Origin: Maledivibacter halophilus | GTDB taxonomy: Bacteria > Bacillota > Clostridia > Peptostreptococcales > Caminicellaceae | Direction: 5' to 3' | Assembly: GCF_900167445.1 (NCBI RefSeq) | Contig: NZ_FUZT01000018.1 | Span: 1 to 64,000 of the forward strand | Length of the DNA stretch: 64,000 nucleotides | Shown here: piece by piece, positions 1 to 8,977 of the stretch | How positions within the stretch are numbered: the first letter of the stretch is position 1 | Layout: each line of letters begins with the position of its first letter | The notes under the pieces: generated by a model | What the model saw: the letters and a program-made list of their open reading frames with translations, nothing else | The model's database searches: none | Told to the model about the DNA's origin: nothing | Made by a program: the position numbers and the translations under genes

Positions 1-227
<227 letters not shown>

Positions 228-360
228 AATTTTCGGGTTTGACCTTTTATTGGTCAGGCTAAACGTTGACTTTTACATCAATCGTTCAACATGTTTTTTT
301 ATCCTTACACTGTTCAGTTTTCAATGTCCAAAGTTTTTGTCGTTTGTTGCCGACTTATTA

Positions 361-390
361 ATATTATCATATTCAATATCGCTTTGTCAA
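361..390 (-). promoter_or_regulatory. rRNA operon promoter P2 (proximal)
   Basis: On the minus strand there is TTGACA (385-390) followed, after 16 to 18 bases, by an overlapping AT-rich -10 (GATAAT or TAATAT, 361-368). It lies about 130 bases upstream of the 16S 5' end. Sigma-A type; assignment rests on motif and position only. Confidence 0.65.
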
Positions 391-433
391 TCTTTTTTTT
401 TTGCTTATTTATATTTTTTTGGCAACAGAAAAT

Positions 434-462
434 ATGATATCATTATTTTGATTTTTTGTCAA
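434..462 (-). promoter_or_regulatory. rRNA operon promoter P1 (distal)
   Basis: On the minus strand TTGACA (457-462) is followed by a 17-base spacer and TATCAT (434-439). Together with the proximal site this gives the tandem promoter arrangement typical of rRNA operons. It lies directly behind the stop of the divergently oriented upstream neighbourhood, so there is little room for other signals. Confidence 0.65.
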
Positions 463-476
463 TTGATTTTTAAAAT

Positions 477-1043
477 TTATTTTTTTATATGCTTTTTTAG
501 TTTAATAAGATCTTCAAAATAAATATCTTTTAAATTTCTATTATAAATTATTGCTGCTGGATGATACAAAGGAAAAATTGTATATTCTTTAGTTTCAATT
601 ATATTTCCATGAACTTCACCCACTTTTATATTTTTTTGGCTAGTCAAAGTTTTTAATGGTACATTACCTAGAGTTACAATTAACCTTGGCCTAATTATTT
701 CTAATTCCTGAAATAATATTTTAGAATATTTTTCTATTTCATTTTTATTAGGAGGTCTATTTACTTTTCTACCGGTTTCTTTATTTATCCTATATGGTCT
801 TATTTTTACAACATTAGTTATATATATATCTTCTCTTTCTAATTCAACTACCTTTAAGAATTCATTTAAATTTTTTCCTGCTTGACCTACAAAAGGCTTC
901 CTTAGTTCTATCTCCTTTGAACCTGGGGCTTCTCCTATTAAAACAATTTTCGCATCTAGATTGCCTTCTCCAAAAACTACGGTTTCTTCACTTTCATCTA
1001 TACAAATTTTCTTTAACTTCTCATATGTTTTTTTCTTTAACAT
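477..1043 (-). CDS. Family 4-like uracil-DNA glycosylase lacking the Fe-S cysteines
   Basis: 188 residues, close to the family's usual size. Motif 1 GEAPGSKE (residues 37-44), GQAG near residue 54 and the C-terminal HPAA motif (His161) are those of the type 4/5 uracil-DNA glycosylase superfamily, which removes uracil from DNA in base-excision repair. Family 4 enzymes normally have four cysteines holding a [4Fe-4S] cluster; here only Cys14 remains, and the usual KCRP segment reads KIRP. The fold and uracil pocket therefore look kept while the cluster appears lost. The start is supported by an AGAGGTG ribosome binding site. It is a single-gene unit between the rRNA promoter and the liv operon. 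Activity on uracil is inferred. Confidence 0.82.
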   Translation of the reverse strand: MLKKKTYEKLKKICIDESEETVVFGEGNLDAKIVLIGEAPGSKEIELRKPFVGQAGKNLNEFLKVVELEREDIYITNVVKIRPYRINKETGRKVNRPPNKNEIEKYSKILFQELEIIRPRLIVTLGNVPLKTLTSQKNIKVGEVHGNIIETKEYTIFPLYHPAAIIYNRNLKDIYFEDLIKLKKHIKK

Positions 1044-1059
1044 TTATAACACCTCTTTC

Positions 1060-1187
1060 TTGAGTGGAGAATTTACACAATTACTTTTTAGGAAAAATAA
1101 CTATTTATATATAAGTTCAGATTTTTCTAAATACTACCAAATATATTATATAATTGTCCTAAATTCCAGTTATGAAATTATCTAAAG
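1060..1187. repeat. Family A interspersed element (degenerate full-length copy)
   Basis: The segment aligns by eye with the element at 30101-30225 from its TTGAG end through CAATTACTT, ATATATTATATAATTGTCC and TTATGAAATTATCT. It is diverged but has about the same length (about 128 bases). It fills much of the gap between the glycosylase and the liv operon. No coding capacity is evident. Confidence 0.5.
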
Positions 1188-1244
1188 TAAAGTAATCCTA
1201 CCTTTAAAACTTAATTTTAATATAGGGAAATAAATTGATTTGCC

Positions 1245-1269
1245 CCCACTAATTTATAAAAATAGTGGG
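1245..1269. other. Short hairpin CCCACTA/TAGTGGG
   Basis: A perfect 7-bp inverted repeat with an 11-base loop in the otherwise featureless stretch 1188-1373. No T-run flanks it on either strand, so it is not a standard terminator. Function unknown. Confidence 0.35.
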
Positions 1270-1373
1270 ATAAGTATTTACAAAATCTATTTTCGTTTCT
1301 TAAGTTTGAAAATTAAATCTCTATAATAATATTATTATACAACTTCTCAATCAAAATACTAGAATTTCATTAT

Positions 1374-1413
1374 AAAACCCATAAGATTTGTTTAATAACT
1401 CCTATGGGCTTTT
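1374..1413 (-). terminator. Terminator of the liv operon
   Basis: Read on the minus strand, GCCCATAGGAG pairs with CTTATGGGT and is followed by TTTTATAAT, 15 bases behind the livF stop. This is an intrinsic terminator for livK-livF. Confidence 0.6.
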
Positions 1414-1428
1414 AATATATAATTTTAA

Positions 1429-2133
1429 TTATTCTCCTAAATATGCCTTTTGAACTTTATCATTATTAAGAAGATCAATACCATTCCCTTCAAGTACTAT
1501 GGTTCCTGTTTCAAGTACATATCCGTAGTCAGCAATTTCTAAAGCTGCCTTTGCATTTTGCTCTATTAATAATATAGTAACTCCTTCTTTGTGAATTTCC
1601 TTTATTATATCAAATATATCCTTTACTATGAGTGGGGCAAGTCCTAAAGATGGCTCATCCATCATAAGTAACTTGGGCTTAGTCATAAGTGATCTTCCCA
1701 CAGCAAGCATTTGCTGTTCTCCACCAGACATAGTACCAGCTTTTTGCCATAATCTATCTTTTAATATTGGGAAAAGTTCATAAACCCATTTCATATCTTT
1801 ATTTATCGAATCCTTACTCCTTCTTGTATAAGCACCTAAAGTTAAATTTTCTTCAACTGTAAGATTTGGAAAAATCCTTCTTCCTTCGGGTACCATAACA
1901 ACTCCCTGTAAAACTATATCCTTGGTTTTTTTATTGGTAATATCTTTATCATTATATATTACAGTTCCACTTGTACTTTTAACTAACCCCATAACACTTC
2001 TGAGTGTAGTACTTTTTCCTGCTCCATTAGCACCTACTAAAGTAACTATTTTATTGTGTGGAACATTTATATTTAATCCTTTTAAAGCATGTATTCCTCC
2101 ATAATATACATGTAAATCTTTTATTTTTAACAT
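1429..2133 (-). CDS. livF: Branched-chain amino acid ABC transporter ATPase LivF
   Basis: 234 residues, full length for LivF. Walker A GANGAGKST (about residues 34-42), signature MSGGEQQ (about 136) and Walker B LLMMDEPS are all present. It is one of the two cytoplasmic ATPases that power high-affinity uptake of leucine/isoleucine/valine or related amino acids. The start overlaps the livG stop by one base (TAATG), indicating translational coupling. It is the last gene of a five-gene operon and is followed by a terminator. Confidence 0.95.
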   Translation of the reverse strand: MLKIKDLHVYYGGIHALKGLNINVPHNKIVTLVGANGAGKSTTLRSVMGLVKSTSGTVIYNDKDITNKKTKDIVLQGVVMVPEGRRIFPNLTVEENLTLGAYTRRSKDSINKDMKWVYELFPILKDRLWQKAGTMSGGEQQMLAVGRSLMTKPKLLMMDEPSLGLAPLIVKDIFDIIKEIHKEGVTILLIEQNAKAALEIADYGYVLETGTIVLEGNGIDLLNNDKVQKAYLGE

Positions 2134-2894
2134 TATTCCACCCCTAAATAAGCTTCTATAACCTTTGGATTGTTTTGTATTTCAGTTGGTGTACCTTCGG
2201 CTATCATTATTCCATAATCTAAAACATAAATCCTTTCACATACCCCCATAACAACCTGCATATGATGTTCAATCATTAAAATTGTAATATTGAATCTATC
2301 TCTTATTTCTGTAATAAACTCCATTAATTTCATAGATTCTTGAGGGTTCATACCTGCTGCAGGCTCATCTAATATTAAAAGTTTTGGATCTGTGGCTAAA
2401 GCCCTAGCAATCTCAAGCCTTCTTTGCTTTCCGTAGGGAAGAGATGAAGATTTTTCATTTATAACATCATCAAGTCCCACATCTTTTATTAATTTAATAG
2501 ATTTCTCTAATATTTTTCTTTCTTTATTCCTATAATCAGGAGTTTTTATTATTGCTGAAAATAAATTTGAATCAAGTCTCATATGGTTTGCAATTAAAAC
2601 ATTATCAAGTACAGAAAGCTCTTTGAAAAGCCTTATATTTTGAAATGTTCTTGCAATGCCCAGTTTTGTTATCTCATGGGTTTTCATTCCAGTTATATTT
2701 TTGTCTTCAAAATATATTTTTCCTTCAGTAGGAGTATAAACACCTGTTATCATATTAAAACAAGTAGTTTTTCCTGCACCATTAGGTCCTATTAATCCAA
2801 TAATTTCATTTTTCTCTATTTCCATATCAAATTTTGAAACAGCAGTAATTCCTCCAAATTTCATAGTCATTTTATCTGTTTTTAAAACAGTCAT
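2133..2894 (-). CDS. livG: Branched-chain amino acid ABC transporter ATPase LivG
   Basis: 253 residues. Walker A GPNGAGKTT (about 36-44), the LivG-type insertion GIARTFQNIRLF in the Q-loop region (about 87-98), and Walker B LLILDEPAAG are visible. The ABC signature reads LPYGKQRR, the LivG form of LSGGQ. It pairs with LivF under the LivHM permeases. The ribosome binding site AAGGAAG precedes the ATG. It lies 25 bases behind livM in the same operon. Confidence 0.95.
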   Translation of the reverse strand: MTVLKTDKMTMKFGGITAVSKFDMEIEKNEIIGLIGPNGAGKTTCFNMITGVYTPTEGKIYFEDKNITGMKTHEITKLGIARTFQNIRLFKELSVLDNVLIANHMRLDSNLFSAIIKTPDYRNKERKILEKSIKLIKDVGLDDVINEKSSSLPYGKQRRLEIARALATDPKLLILDEPAAGMNPQESMKLMEFITEIRDRFNITILMIEHHMQVVMGVCERIYVLDYGIMIAEGTPTEIQNNPKVIEAYLGVE

Positions 2895-2919
2895 ACTTTC
2901 ACTTCCTTTTAACTAGCTT

Positions 2920-3990
2920 TTATTTACCTATAGCTGTTTTGTCTTTTTTCCTTAATATCCAATCCCAGCTAAATTCATTGGTTCCCATAAGACCTCTTTG
3001 ATAAAAAAGTATAACAAGCATAAGTAAGGTTGAAAAAACAACCATCCTCATACCTGATATTCCCTTTATAATATATCCACCTATTTGTATATCCGTATCA
3101 AGTACCCTTAATGCCTCCATGGATATAGTAACTATTACAGCTGAAATAACACTTCCTGTAATACTTCCAATCCCCCCTAGTACAACTATAAGTACAATAT
3201 TAAAAGTTAATAGGAATCTGAACATAAGAGGATCTATAGTTCCCATAAGATGTCCTAATAAAGCTCCCCCAATTCCAGCAAAAAATGAACCTATAACAAA
3301 TCCCATCATTTTATGTTTAAATAAATTAATACCCATAGCTTCAGCTGCCACTTCATCTTCTCTAATAGCCTTAAAGGCACGACCATAACTACTATTTATA
3401 AGAAGAACCATAAAGATAATGGTGATTAATGCAACTCCCCATGTCCACAAAATAATCTCCTTAGGATTTCCAGTTATGCCTATATTAGGCAGACCCTTTA
3501 TTCCTAAAGGCCCATTAGTTAAACTTTGTGTATTTGTAAATATTACTCGAATAATCTCGCCAAAACCTAAAGTGGCTATTGCTAAATAGTCATCCCTTAA
3601 TTTTAAAACTGGTGCTCCAACTAAAAATCCAGCCACAGCAGCCACTATACCTGCTATTATTAAGGCCACTGGAAATTGATTTAATGGAAAAGGTACATTT
3701 TTTAGCCAAGGTACTATAGGCTCTAGGAAAAAATTCATTTCCTTTGCCTCGGAAGACATTGTAAGTAATGCACTGGTATATGCTCCTACTGCCATAAAAC
3801 CGGCGTGTCCTAAAGAAAACAGTCCAACAAATCCATTTATAAGATTAAGGCTTAGTGCCAATATTACATATATACCACAAAGGTTAAAAATCCTCATTTT
3901 ATATAAACCAAGATTAGCATTTAATATAAATAGAAGTATCACAAAAGCTAATATTGCAATCAATGTTAAAATATTTTTCTTATCCTTCAT
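2920..3990 (-). CDS. livM: Branched-chain amino acid ABC transporter permease LivM
   Basis: 356 residues with about nine hydrophobic helices. Family motifs include the GLFSLGHAGFMAVGAY segment near residue 55-70 and the EAA-like loop REDEVAAEAMGINLFKHK around residue 215-232, which contacts the ATPases. It forms the membrane channel together with LivH. Start ATG follows AAGGTG, and the livH stop lies 3 bases upstream of it. The C-terminal tail is short and charged (RKKDKTAIGK). Confidence 0.94.
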   Translation of the reverse strand: MKDKKNILTLIAILAFVILLFILNANLGLYKMRIFNLCGIYVILALSLNLINGFVGLFSLGHAGFMAVGAYTSALLTMSSEAKEMNFFLEPIVPWLKNVPFPLNQFPVALIIAGIVAAVAGFLVGAPVLKLRDDYLAIATLGFGEIIRVIFTNTQSLTNGPLGIKGLPNIGITGNPKEIILWTWGVALITIIFMVLLINSSYGRAFKAIREDEVAAEAMGINLFKHKMMGFVIGSFFAGIGGALLGHLMGTIDPLMFRFLLTFNIVLIVVLGGIGSITGSVISAVIVTISMEALRVLDTDIQIGGYIIKGISGMRMVVFSTLLMLVILFYQRGLMGTNEFSWDWILRKKDKTAIGK

Positions 3991-3993
3991 AGT

Positions 3994-4896
3994 CTACACC
4001 TTCTCCACTATATTTTCTCCCATTAAACCTCCAGGTCTAACTAATAATATTATTATTAAAAGAACAAAAGCAAATGCATCTCTATATCCCGACAAAGCTG
4101 GTGAAATAGCAACTATCATAATTTCACCAAGCCCTAAAATAAATCCACCTAAAACTGCACCTTTAATATTGCCTATTCCTCCTACAACAGCAGCTATAAA
4201 GCATTTAAGACCCGGCATTAATCCCATCGCAGGAATAAGTTGAGGATATTTTAACCCCCACATAATACCTCCAATGGCTGCAAGGGCTGAACCTGTTCCA
4301 AAGGTAAAGGATATTATACTGTTTACATTTATCCCCATTAATCTTGCTGCTTCATAATCCTTAGAAACAGCCCTCATTGCCATTCCGACCTTTGTCTTAT
4401 TAATTATATATAGTAAAATATATAAAGCTATTGCAGTTATTATTGGAATAATAATTGAAACACTAACAATAGAAACTCCACCAATATTAGTTATCTTTGA
4501 AAAAATCGGTGGTATTGGAAATGCCTTTGGTCTTCCACCAAAGATAACTATACCTAAGTTTTGTAATAGAAATGATGCACCTATAGCAGAAATCATAATA
4601 GAAATTCTTGGAGAATTTCTAAGGGGTCTATATGCTGATCTTTCTAAAATAATACCAAATATACAGGTTAAAATAACTGCAATTAAAAATGATGCCCACC
4701 AAGGAAGTAAAAATGATGTCATAGCGTAGAATGCAAAATAAGTTCCTAACATAAAAACTTCACCATGAGCAAAATTAATTAATCTTAAAATTCCATATAC
4801 CATTGTATAACCTATAGCCAAAAGAGCATATAAACTGCCAAGGGAAATCCCATTGACCAAGTGCTGCATAAAAGTGCTAAAACTCATTGAAATCAT
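3994..4896 (-). CDS. livH: Branched-chain amino acid ABC transporter permease LivH
   Basis: 300 residues, about eight membrane helices. The N-terminal region (LVNGISLGSLYALLAIGYTMVYG, split here as an early helix around residues 13-35) and the RLINFAHGEVFMLG motif are hallmark LivH sequences. The cytoplasmic loop with DYEAARLMGIN matches the LivM EAA loop. The ATG at 4896 follows a GGGGG run at suitable spacing; an alternative ATG three codons in has no better site. It is separated from livK by 150 bases containing a hairpin. Confidence 0.94.
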   Translation of the reverse strand: MISMSFSTFMQHLVNGISLGSLYALLAIGYTMVYGILRLINFAHGEVFMLGTYFAFYAMTSFLLPWWASFLIAVILTCIFGIILERSAYRPLRNSPRISIMISAIGASFLLQNLGIVIFGGRPKAFPIPPIFSKITNIGGVSIVSVSIIIPIITAIALYILLYIINKTKVGMAMRAVSKDYEAARLMGINVNSIISFTFGTGSALAAIGGIMWGLKYPQLIPAMGLMPGLKCFIAAVVGGIGNIKGAVLGGFILGLGEIMIVAISPALSGYRDAFAFVLLIIILLVRPGGLMGENIVEKV

Positions 4897-4987
4897 ATCT
4901 TTTCCCCCATATCTCTTGTCATTTAAGTGAATATAGAAAGTTATATAAAATTATACAATATTTAACATTTAATCGATTTAGAATAGC

Positions 4988-5018
4988 AATGTAGACTCCC
5001 CCTTGGGAAGCCTACATT
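4988..5018 (-). other. Intercistronic hairpin between livK and livH
   Basis: AATGTAG pairs with CTACATT, extended through CT/AG and CCC/GGG with two mismatches, loop CCTT. There is no U-run, so it probably does not stop transcription fully. Such stems behind binding-protein genes commonly protect the upstream message and allow excess binding protein over permease; that role is inferred here. Confidence 0.45.
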
Positions 5019-5046
5019 ATAAATTTATTAATTAATAAATATTCTA

Positions 5047-6231
5047 TTACTTTTTCATTGGCTCAACTGTTGTAAGGTAAGTAAATTTTCCATCCTTAAC
5101 TGTTTTTATTACTGCAGCTTTAACAGCATCGCCATTTTCATCTAAATTAACTACTCCTGCAGCCCCTGGAAAGTCCTTGGTCTGTTCAATAGCATCTCTT
5201 ATAGCAACAGGATCAGTGCTGTTTGCCCTCTCGATTGCATCTAGTACAAGTAAATATGCATCGTAGGCTAGTGCAGTAACTGCTGCTGGCTCTTTACCAT
5301 ACTCTTCATTATAAGCTTCTAAGAATTTAGTTGTATTATCGGTAAGTTTTGCATTGGCATCGAAAAATGTTGAAAATACAATACCTTCCGCAGCTTCACC
5401 ACCAATTTCTATAAATTCTGGTGTTTCCCATGTGTCCCCACCTAATATTGGAAGATCAAGTCCTAGCTCTTTAGCTTGCTTTGTAACAAGAGCCGATTCA
5501 GTAAAATTACCCGGTGCAAATATAGCCTCAGCTCCTGATTCCTTAATACTTGTTAACTGAGCTGTAAAATCTTGATCTCCTGTATTATAAAAAGCTTCAT
5601 ATACTATTGCATTTTCATCACCAGTTAATTCCTTAAAGGTATTTTCAAAAAACTTAGCTAGTCCAACTGCATAATCATTAGTTTTCTCAATAATGAAGGC
5701 CACTTTTTTAGCCCCAACTTCATTATATGCATAATTGGCCATAACATTTCCCTGGAATGGATCTATGAAGCATACTCTAAAATAATAATCATTTCCTTTT
5801 GTAACTAACGGATTTGTACATGATGTTCCAATTGCTGGAACTTTTCTCTCGGATTTTTTTATAACTTCCCCGGCAGAAATTGAAAAACCACTTCCCCAGC
5901 TACCTATTATAGCCGATACCTTTTCCTGGTCTATTAATTTTGTTGCCGCATTGGCAGCCTCAACCTTATCGGATTTATTGTCTACATAAACTAATTTTAC
6001 TTTTTTCCCTAAAACCTCAGGATACAGCTTATTTGCTAAATCAATACCTTCTTTTTCCAAAGCTCCACCTGCTGCATTTGGACCAGTTAATGGTTCAAAT
6101 ACTCCTATCTTAATAACCTCAGATGATTCTCCACTTCCATCTCCTTCAGATGTAGTTGCCTTTTCAACACAACCAACTAAAAATAATGATATAACCATTA
6201 CAAAAACCAAAAGTAATGATATCTTTTTCAT
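5047..6231 (-). CDS. livK: Branched-chain amino acid-binding lipoprotein (LivK type)
   Basis: 394 residues. A lipoprotein signal peptide ends in LVGC with the modified cysteine at residue 21, so the protein is anchored outside the membrane. The mature part begins with IKIGVFEPLTGPNAAGG, the start of the type I periplasmic binding fold used for leucine/isoleucine/valine and other substrates. The segment AIIGSWGSG and the later GGDTW region fit the ligand cleft. It is the first gene of the liv operon with a GGGGGAT ribosome binding site. The exact ligand cannot be told from sequence alone. Confidence 0.92.
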   Translation of the reverse strand: MKKISLLLVFVMVISLFLVGCVEKATTSEGDGSGESSEVIKIGVFEPLTGPNAAGGALEKEGIDLANKLYPEVLGKKVKLVYVDNKSDKVEAANAATKLIDQEKVSAIIGSWGSGFSISAGEVIKKSERKVPAIGTSCTNPLVTKGNDYYFRVCFIDPFQGNVMANYAYNEVGAKKVAFIIEKTNDYAVGLAKFFENTFKELTGDENAIVYEAFYNTGDQDFTAQLTSIKESGAEAIFAPGNFTESALVTKQAKELGLDLPILGGDTWETPEFIEIGGEAAEGIVFSTFFDANAKLTDNTTKFLEAYNEEYGKEPAAVTALAYDAYLLVLDAIERANSTDPVAIRDAIEQTKDFPGAAGVVNLDENGDAVKAAVIKTVKDGKFTYLTTVEPMKK

Positions 6232-6473
6232 TTTGCAATCCCCCTTAATTTTTAATCGTTTAAATATTCATTGAAAACTAATAAATAAAAATCTTAACAA
6301 TTGTTATAATAATTTAATATGTCTGATAATAATTTTAAATCTATGTGACGGTTTTGTCAATATAAATGTTTTTATTACATGTACAAATGTATTTATATCA
6401 TCGACATTTTTCTTGTTTTTTCCTCATTATTCCGCATTTTTCATTATTATGGTATTTAATTAAGTTTTCCTAT

Positions 6474-6534
6474 AACACATAGGAAATTATAAACTTACTA
6501 ATTCTTCGAATAAATATAATTTTCGTTATGTGTT
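6474..6534. repeat. Family B inverted-repeat element
   Basis: Ends AACACATAGGAAATTATA and TATAATTTTCGTTATGTGTT are imperfect inverted repeats about 60 bases apart. The same ends recur at 35950-36009 and, with one decayed arm, at 21514-21569. Confidence 0.6.
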
Positions 6535-6599
6535 TCATCAAAATCTACATTTAAAAACTATCTTTCAAATTTATTTTAAGTCTTAATATTGTTTATCTT

Positions 6600-6660
6600 T
6601 ATATACATATAAAAATATCAATGCTTCTGGATTTTTTTGATATATAAATTCATTTTTCAA
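6600..6660. repeat. Family C element, reverse orientation
   Basis: The stretch AATATCAATGCTTCTGGAT followed by TTTTTTGATATATAAATTCA matches the reverse complement of 34344-34421. It is a partly decayed copy without coding capacity. Confidence 0.45.
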
Positions 6661-6899
6661 TTTTTAACAACTTATAAACTATAGATTTTATTGATAGGAC
6701 TTGTATATTATGATATTTTAATATATTATAAAAATTAAATATATATGGATAACCAACATTAAAATTTATAACACTTTAGAGTTGTTTACCTATAGTTAAA
6801 CAATGACAAAATTTAATTTATTCATAAGATATTTGCATAATGATATCCTATAATTGTTCATGTATAAATTAGACTTTGCTATATATAGTCATGCTACAT

Positions 6900-6989
6900 T
6901 AAAACTTAAAATAAATTTTACTGATATAGTAAATGTTTTTATATTCTTTCAGTTCAGCGAAATTTATTAATCTTTTAGAGTAGCGTTAC
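6900..6989. repeat. Family D element, reverse orientation
   Basis: GAAATTTATTAATCTTTTAG followed by AGTAGCGTTACTATA matches the reverse complement of 29914-29940 (AGTACTGCTACTCTGAAGAT and on). The other arm is AACTTAAAATAAATTTTA. It sits immediately upstream of trpS. Confidence 0.5.
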
Positions 6990-7034
6990 TATAATCCTAT
7001 ATTCATGATTTTATGTATAAATGGAGGTATACCT

Positions 7035-8018
7035 ATGAAAAGAGTTTTTTCTGGTGTCCAACCAACATCACAAATTCATATAGGAAATTATATAGGTGCT
7101 ATTAAAAGATTTGTTGATTTACAAGATGATATGGATTGTTTCTTCTGTATTGTAGATTTACATTCAATTACTGTACCTCAAGATCCCAAAAAACTATATG
7201 AAAATTCTTTGCAGCTTGCCGCTCTTTATATGGCAGTTGGTTTGGATCCAAATAAAGTTACTTTATTTCTTCAATCCCATGTTCCTGCTCATTCTGAACT
7301 TGCATGGCTTCTACAATGTAATACCTATATGGGTGAATTGAATCGTATGACTCAATTTAAGGAAAAAAGTAAAGGAAAGGATACAGTTACTACTGGTTTA
7401 TATACTTATCCAGTACTTATGGCTGCTGACATTTTGCTCTATGGTACAGATTATGTTCCTGTAGGCAATGATCAAAAACAACATCTTGAAATATGTAGAG
7501 ATGTGGCCTTAAGATTTAATAAAAAATTTGGCGAAACATTTGTTATTCCAGATCCATTAATTTCTAAATTCGGAGCAAGGATAATGGCATTAGATGACCC
7601 TACGAAAAAGATGAGTAAAAGCAACGAAAATAAGCATAGTAAAATAAATCTATTAGATACTCCTTCAAAAATCAAAAAAAGCATTATGAAAGCCATCACT
7701 GATAGTGATAGTGAAGTAAGATACGATGTGGAAAATAAACCTGGGGTTAGCAATCTAATGACTATATACAATATCTTGGGAGGCTTATCCTTAGAAGATA
7801 TTGAAAATAAATATGCCGGATTGGGTTATGGGGCATTTAAAAAAGATTTGGTAGAAATTGTAGTATTGTCTTTAGAACCTATTCAGAAAAAATATGAAGA
7901 AATTCTTAACTCTGGTGAAGTCGAAAAAGTATTGAAAAAAGGTGCTGAAAAAGCAAACGAGGTATCTAATGAATTTTTAGAAAAAGCAAAAATAAATATG
8001 GGTTTTGTAGTATTTTAA
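7035..8018 (+). CDS. trpS: Tryptophanyl-tRNA synthetase
   Basis: 327 residues from the chosen start, the usual length. It charges tRNA-Trp with tryptophan in the cytoplasm. The class I HIGH-type motif reads HIGNYIGA (about residues 15-22), the GTDYVPVGNDQ region binds tryptophan and ATP, and KKMSKS (about 191-196) is the second class I signature. GGAGG at 7022 favours the ATG at 7035 over one ten codons upstream. It is transcribed toward oriC, head-on to replication, and shares a bidirectional terminator with sigB. No T-box leader was found. Confidence 0.95.
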   Translation: MKRVFSGVQPTSQIHIGNYIGAIKRFVDLQDDMDCFFCIVDLHSITVPQDPKKLYENSLQLAALYMAVGLDPNKVTLFLQSHVPAHSELAWLLQCNTYMGELNRMTQFKEKSKGKDTVTTGLYTYPVLMAADILLYGTDYVPVGNDQKQHLEICRDVALRFNKKFGETFVIPDPLISKFGARIMALDDPTKKMSKSNENKHSKINLLDTPSKIKKSIMKAITDSDSEVRYDVENKPGVSNLMTIYNILGGLSLEDIENKYAGLGYGAFKKDLVEIVVLSLEPIQKKYEEILNSGEVEKVLKKGAEKANEVSNEFLEKAKINMGFVVF

Positions 8019-8063
8019 ATTAGAATTATCTGATATAGATATCTTACTGAGAAACAAAAGAAT

Positions 8064-8105
8064 GAGTATAGATAACGAACTCTTTAATATTCGTCATCTA
8101 TACTC
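8064..8105. other. Strong inverted repeat downstream of trpS
   Basis: GAGTATAGATAACGAA (8064-8079) pairs with TTCGTCATCTATACTC (8090-8105), 16 bp with one mismatch and a 10-base loop. It has no T-run. It directly precedes the shared terminator and might act as an RNA-stabilising stem. Confidence 0.5.
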
Positions 8106-8126
8106 CCCTGATTTAGATATTTTAAT

Positions 8127-8164
8127 AAAAAAACTTCCACTTGTTTATCCTTGGAAGTTTTTTT
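8127..8164. terminator. Bidirectional terminator between trpS and sigB
   Basis: A 13-bp perfect stem (A-run then ACTTCCA / TGGAAGT then T-run, arms 8127-8139 and 8152-8164) with A and T tracts on both sides. It overlaps the last bases of sigB and serves both convergent genes. Confidence 0.85.
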
Positions 8165-8963
8165 ATAATTCATTTAATTTTTTGAGTTCCTTTCTAAATT
8201 TCTTAATTATCTTCTTTTCCATTCTTGAAACAGTCATTTGAGATACTCCAAGATTCTTTGCAACTTCAACTTGAGTCTTATTTTGAAAAAATCTTCCATC
8301 TACTATCTTAATTTCTGCTTCATTAAGATTTTCCATACATTTCTTTAAAAAATCTCTATTATCAATAAAATCATAACTTTTATCATCTGTACCTATAATA
8401 TCTTTTAATTGAACTTCTTTATCATCACCATTATTATCATAGCTTATATCAAGGGATTTAGGCGTATAAACCTGACTAGCCTCCATAGCTTCTAAAACTT
8501 CTTCCTGTGTAACTGATAAATAATCAGCTATATCCTTAACCTTAGGAACTCTTTGTAAATTTTGTTGAAGCTTTACTTTAACATCATTAACCTTTTTTGA
8601 TAATTCCTGAATTCTTCTCGGAACCCTTATGGTCCAACCTTTGTCTCTAAAATACTTTTTAATTTCTCCAATTATAGTGGGAGTTGCAAAACTGGAAAAT
8701 TCAAAACCCCTATCTACATCAAATCTTTCAATAGCATATATCAATCCTAAGGATGCAACTTGATAGATATCGTCATAATCAATTCCTTTATTTACATACT
8801 TTTTTGATAGAATCTCTGCAATATATAGATGTCTATTAACAAGCTCGTTCCTGATATTTATATCTTTAGTTTCTTTATAAATATTGAATAATTCTTTATG
8901 ATCTAGCTTATCTAGGGATTCTACCATATCGTATTCCTTAGTATCATTTGCTTGGCTTCTCAT
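8163..8963 (-). CDS. sigB: RNA polymerase sigma factor, SigB/SigF/SigG group
   Basis: 266 residues. Region 2 includes DYDDIYQVASLGLIYAIERF (about 62-81) for core binding and -10 recognition; the segment IGEIKKYFRDKGWTIRVPRR is typical of the SigB/F/G subgroup; a C-terminal helix-turn-helix (TQVEVAKNLGVSQMTVSRME) reads the -35. It lies 14 bases behind an RsbW-like anti-sigma gene and an RsbV-like antagonist gene, so it should be controlled by partner switching. The same arrangement is known for SigB in Clostridioides and for SigF in sporulation. Region 2 wording favours SigB over SigF, but this is a judgement without alignment. Confidence 0.85.
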   Translation of the reverse strand: MRSQANDTKEYDMVESLDKLDHKELFNIYKETKDINIRNELVNRHLYIAEILSKKYVNKGIDYDDIYQVASLGLIYAIERFDVDRGFEFSSFATPTIIGEIKKYFRDKGWTIRVPRRIQELSKKVNDVKVKLQQNLQRVPKVKDIADYLSVTQEEVLEAMEASQVYTPKSLDISYDNNGDDKEVQLKDIIGTDDKSYDFIDNRDFLKKCMENLNEAEIKIVDGRFFQNKTQVEVAKNLGVSQMTVSRMEKKIIKKFRKELKKLNEL

Positions 8964-8977
8964 ATATTACCATCCCC

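Larger units (their letters stand above)
6232..7034. other. 800-base gap built largely of small inverted repeats
   Basis: This divergent interval between livK and trpS has no credible gene. It contains an inverted repeat ATATAAAT/ATTTATAT (6360-6398), a family B copy (6474-6534), a family C copy in reverse (about 6600-6660), the family D end signature ACTTTAGAGTTG (about 6775-6790) and a family D copy in reverse (about 6900-6989). No T-box signature (AGGGTGG..ACCGCG) is present ahead of trpS. The promoters of livK and trpS must lie here but no convincing hexamer pair was chosen. Confidence 0.5.

Noticed and set aside
250..522. 90-residue open frame on the plus strand in the rRNA leader
   Set aside because: It overlaps two rRNA promoters and the AT-rich leader, is Phe/Ile-rich by composition and has no ribosome binding site.
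961..1185. 74-residue open frame opposite the glycosylase start
   Set aside because: It begins inside the antisense of a well-supported gene and continues through a repeat element; no ribosome binding site.
6232..7034. T-box leader before trpS
   Set aside because: The conserved T-box sequence and a terminator/antiterminator pair near the start of trpS are absent; the interval is made of repeat elements.
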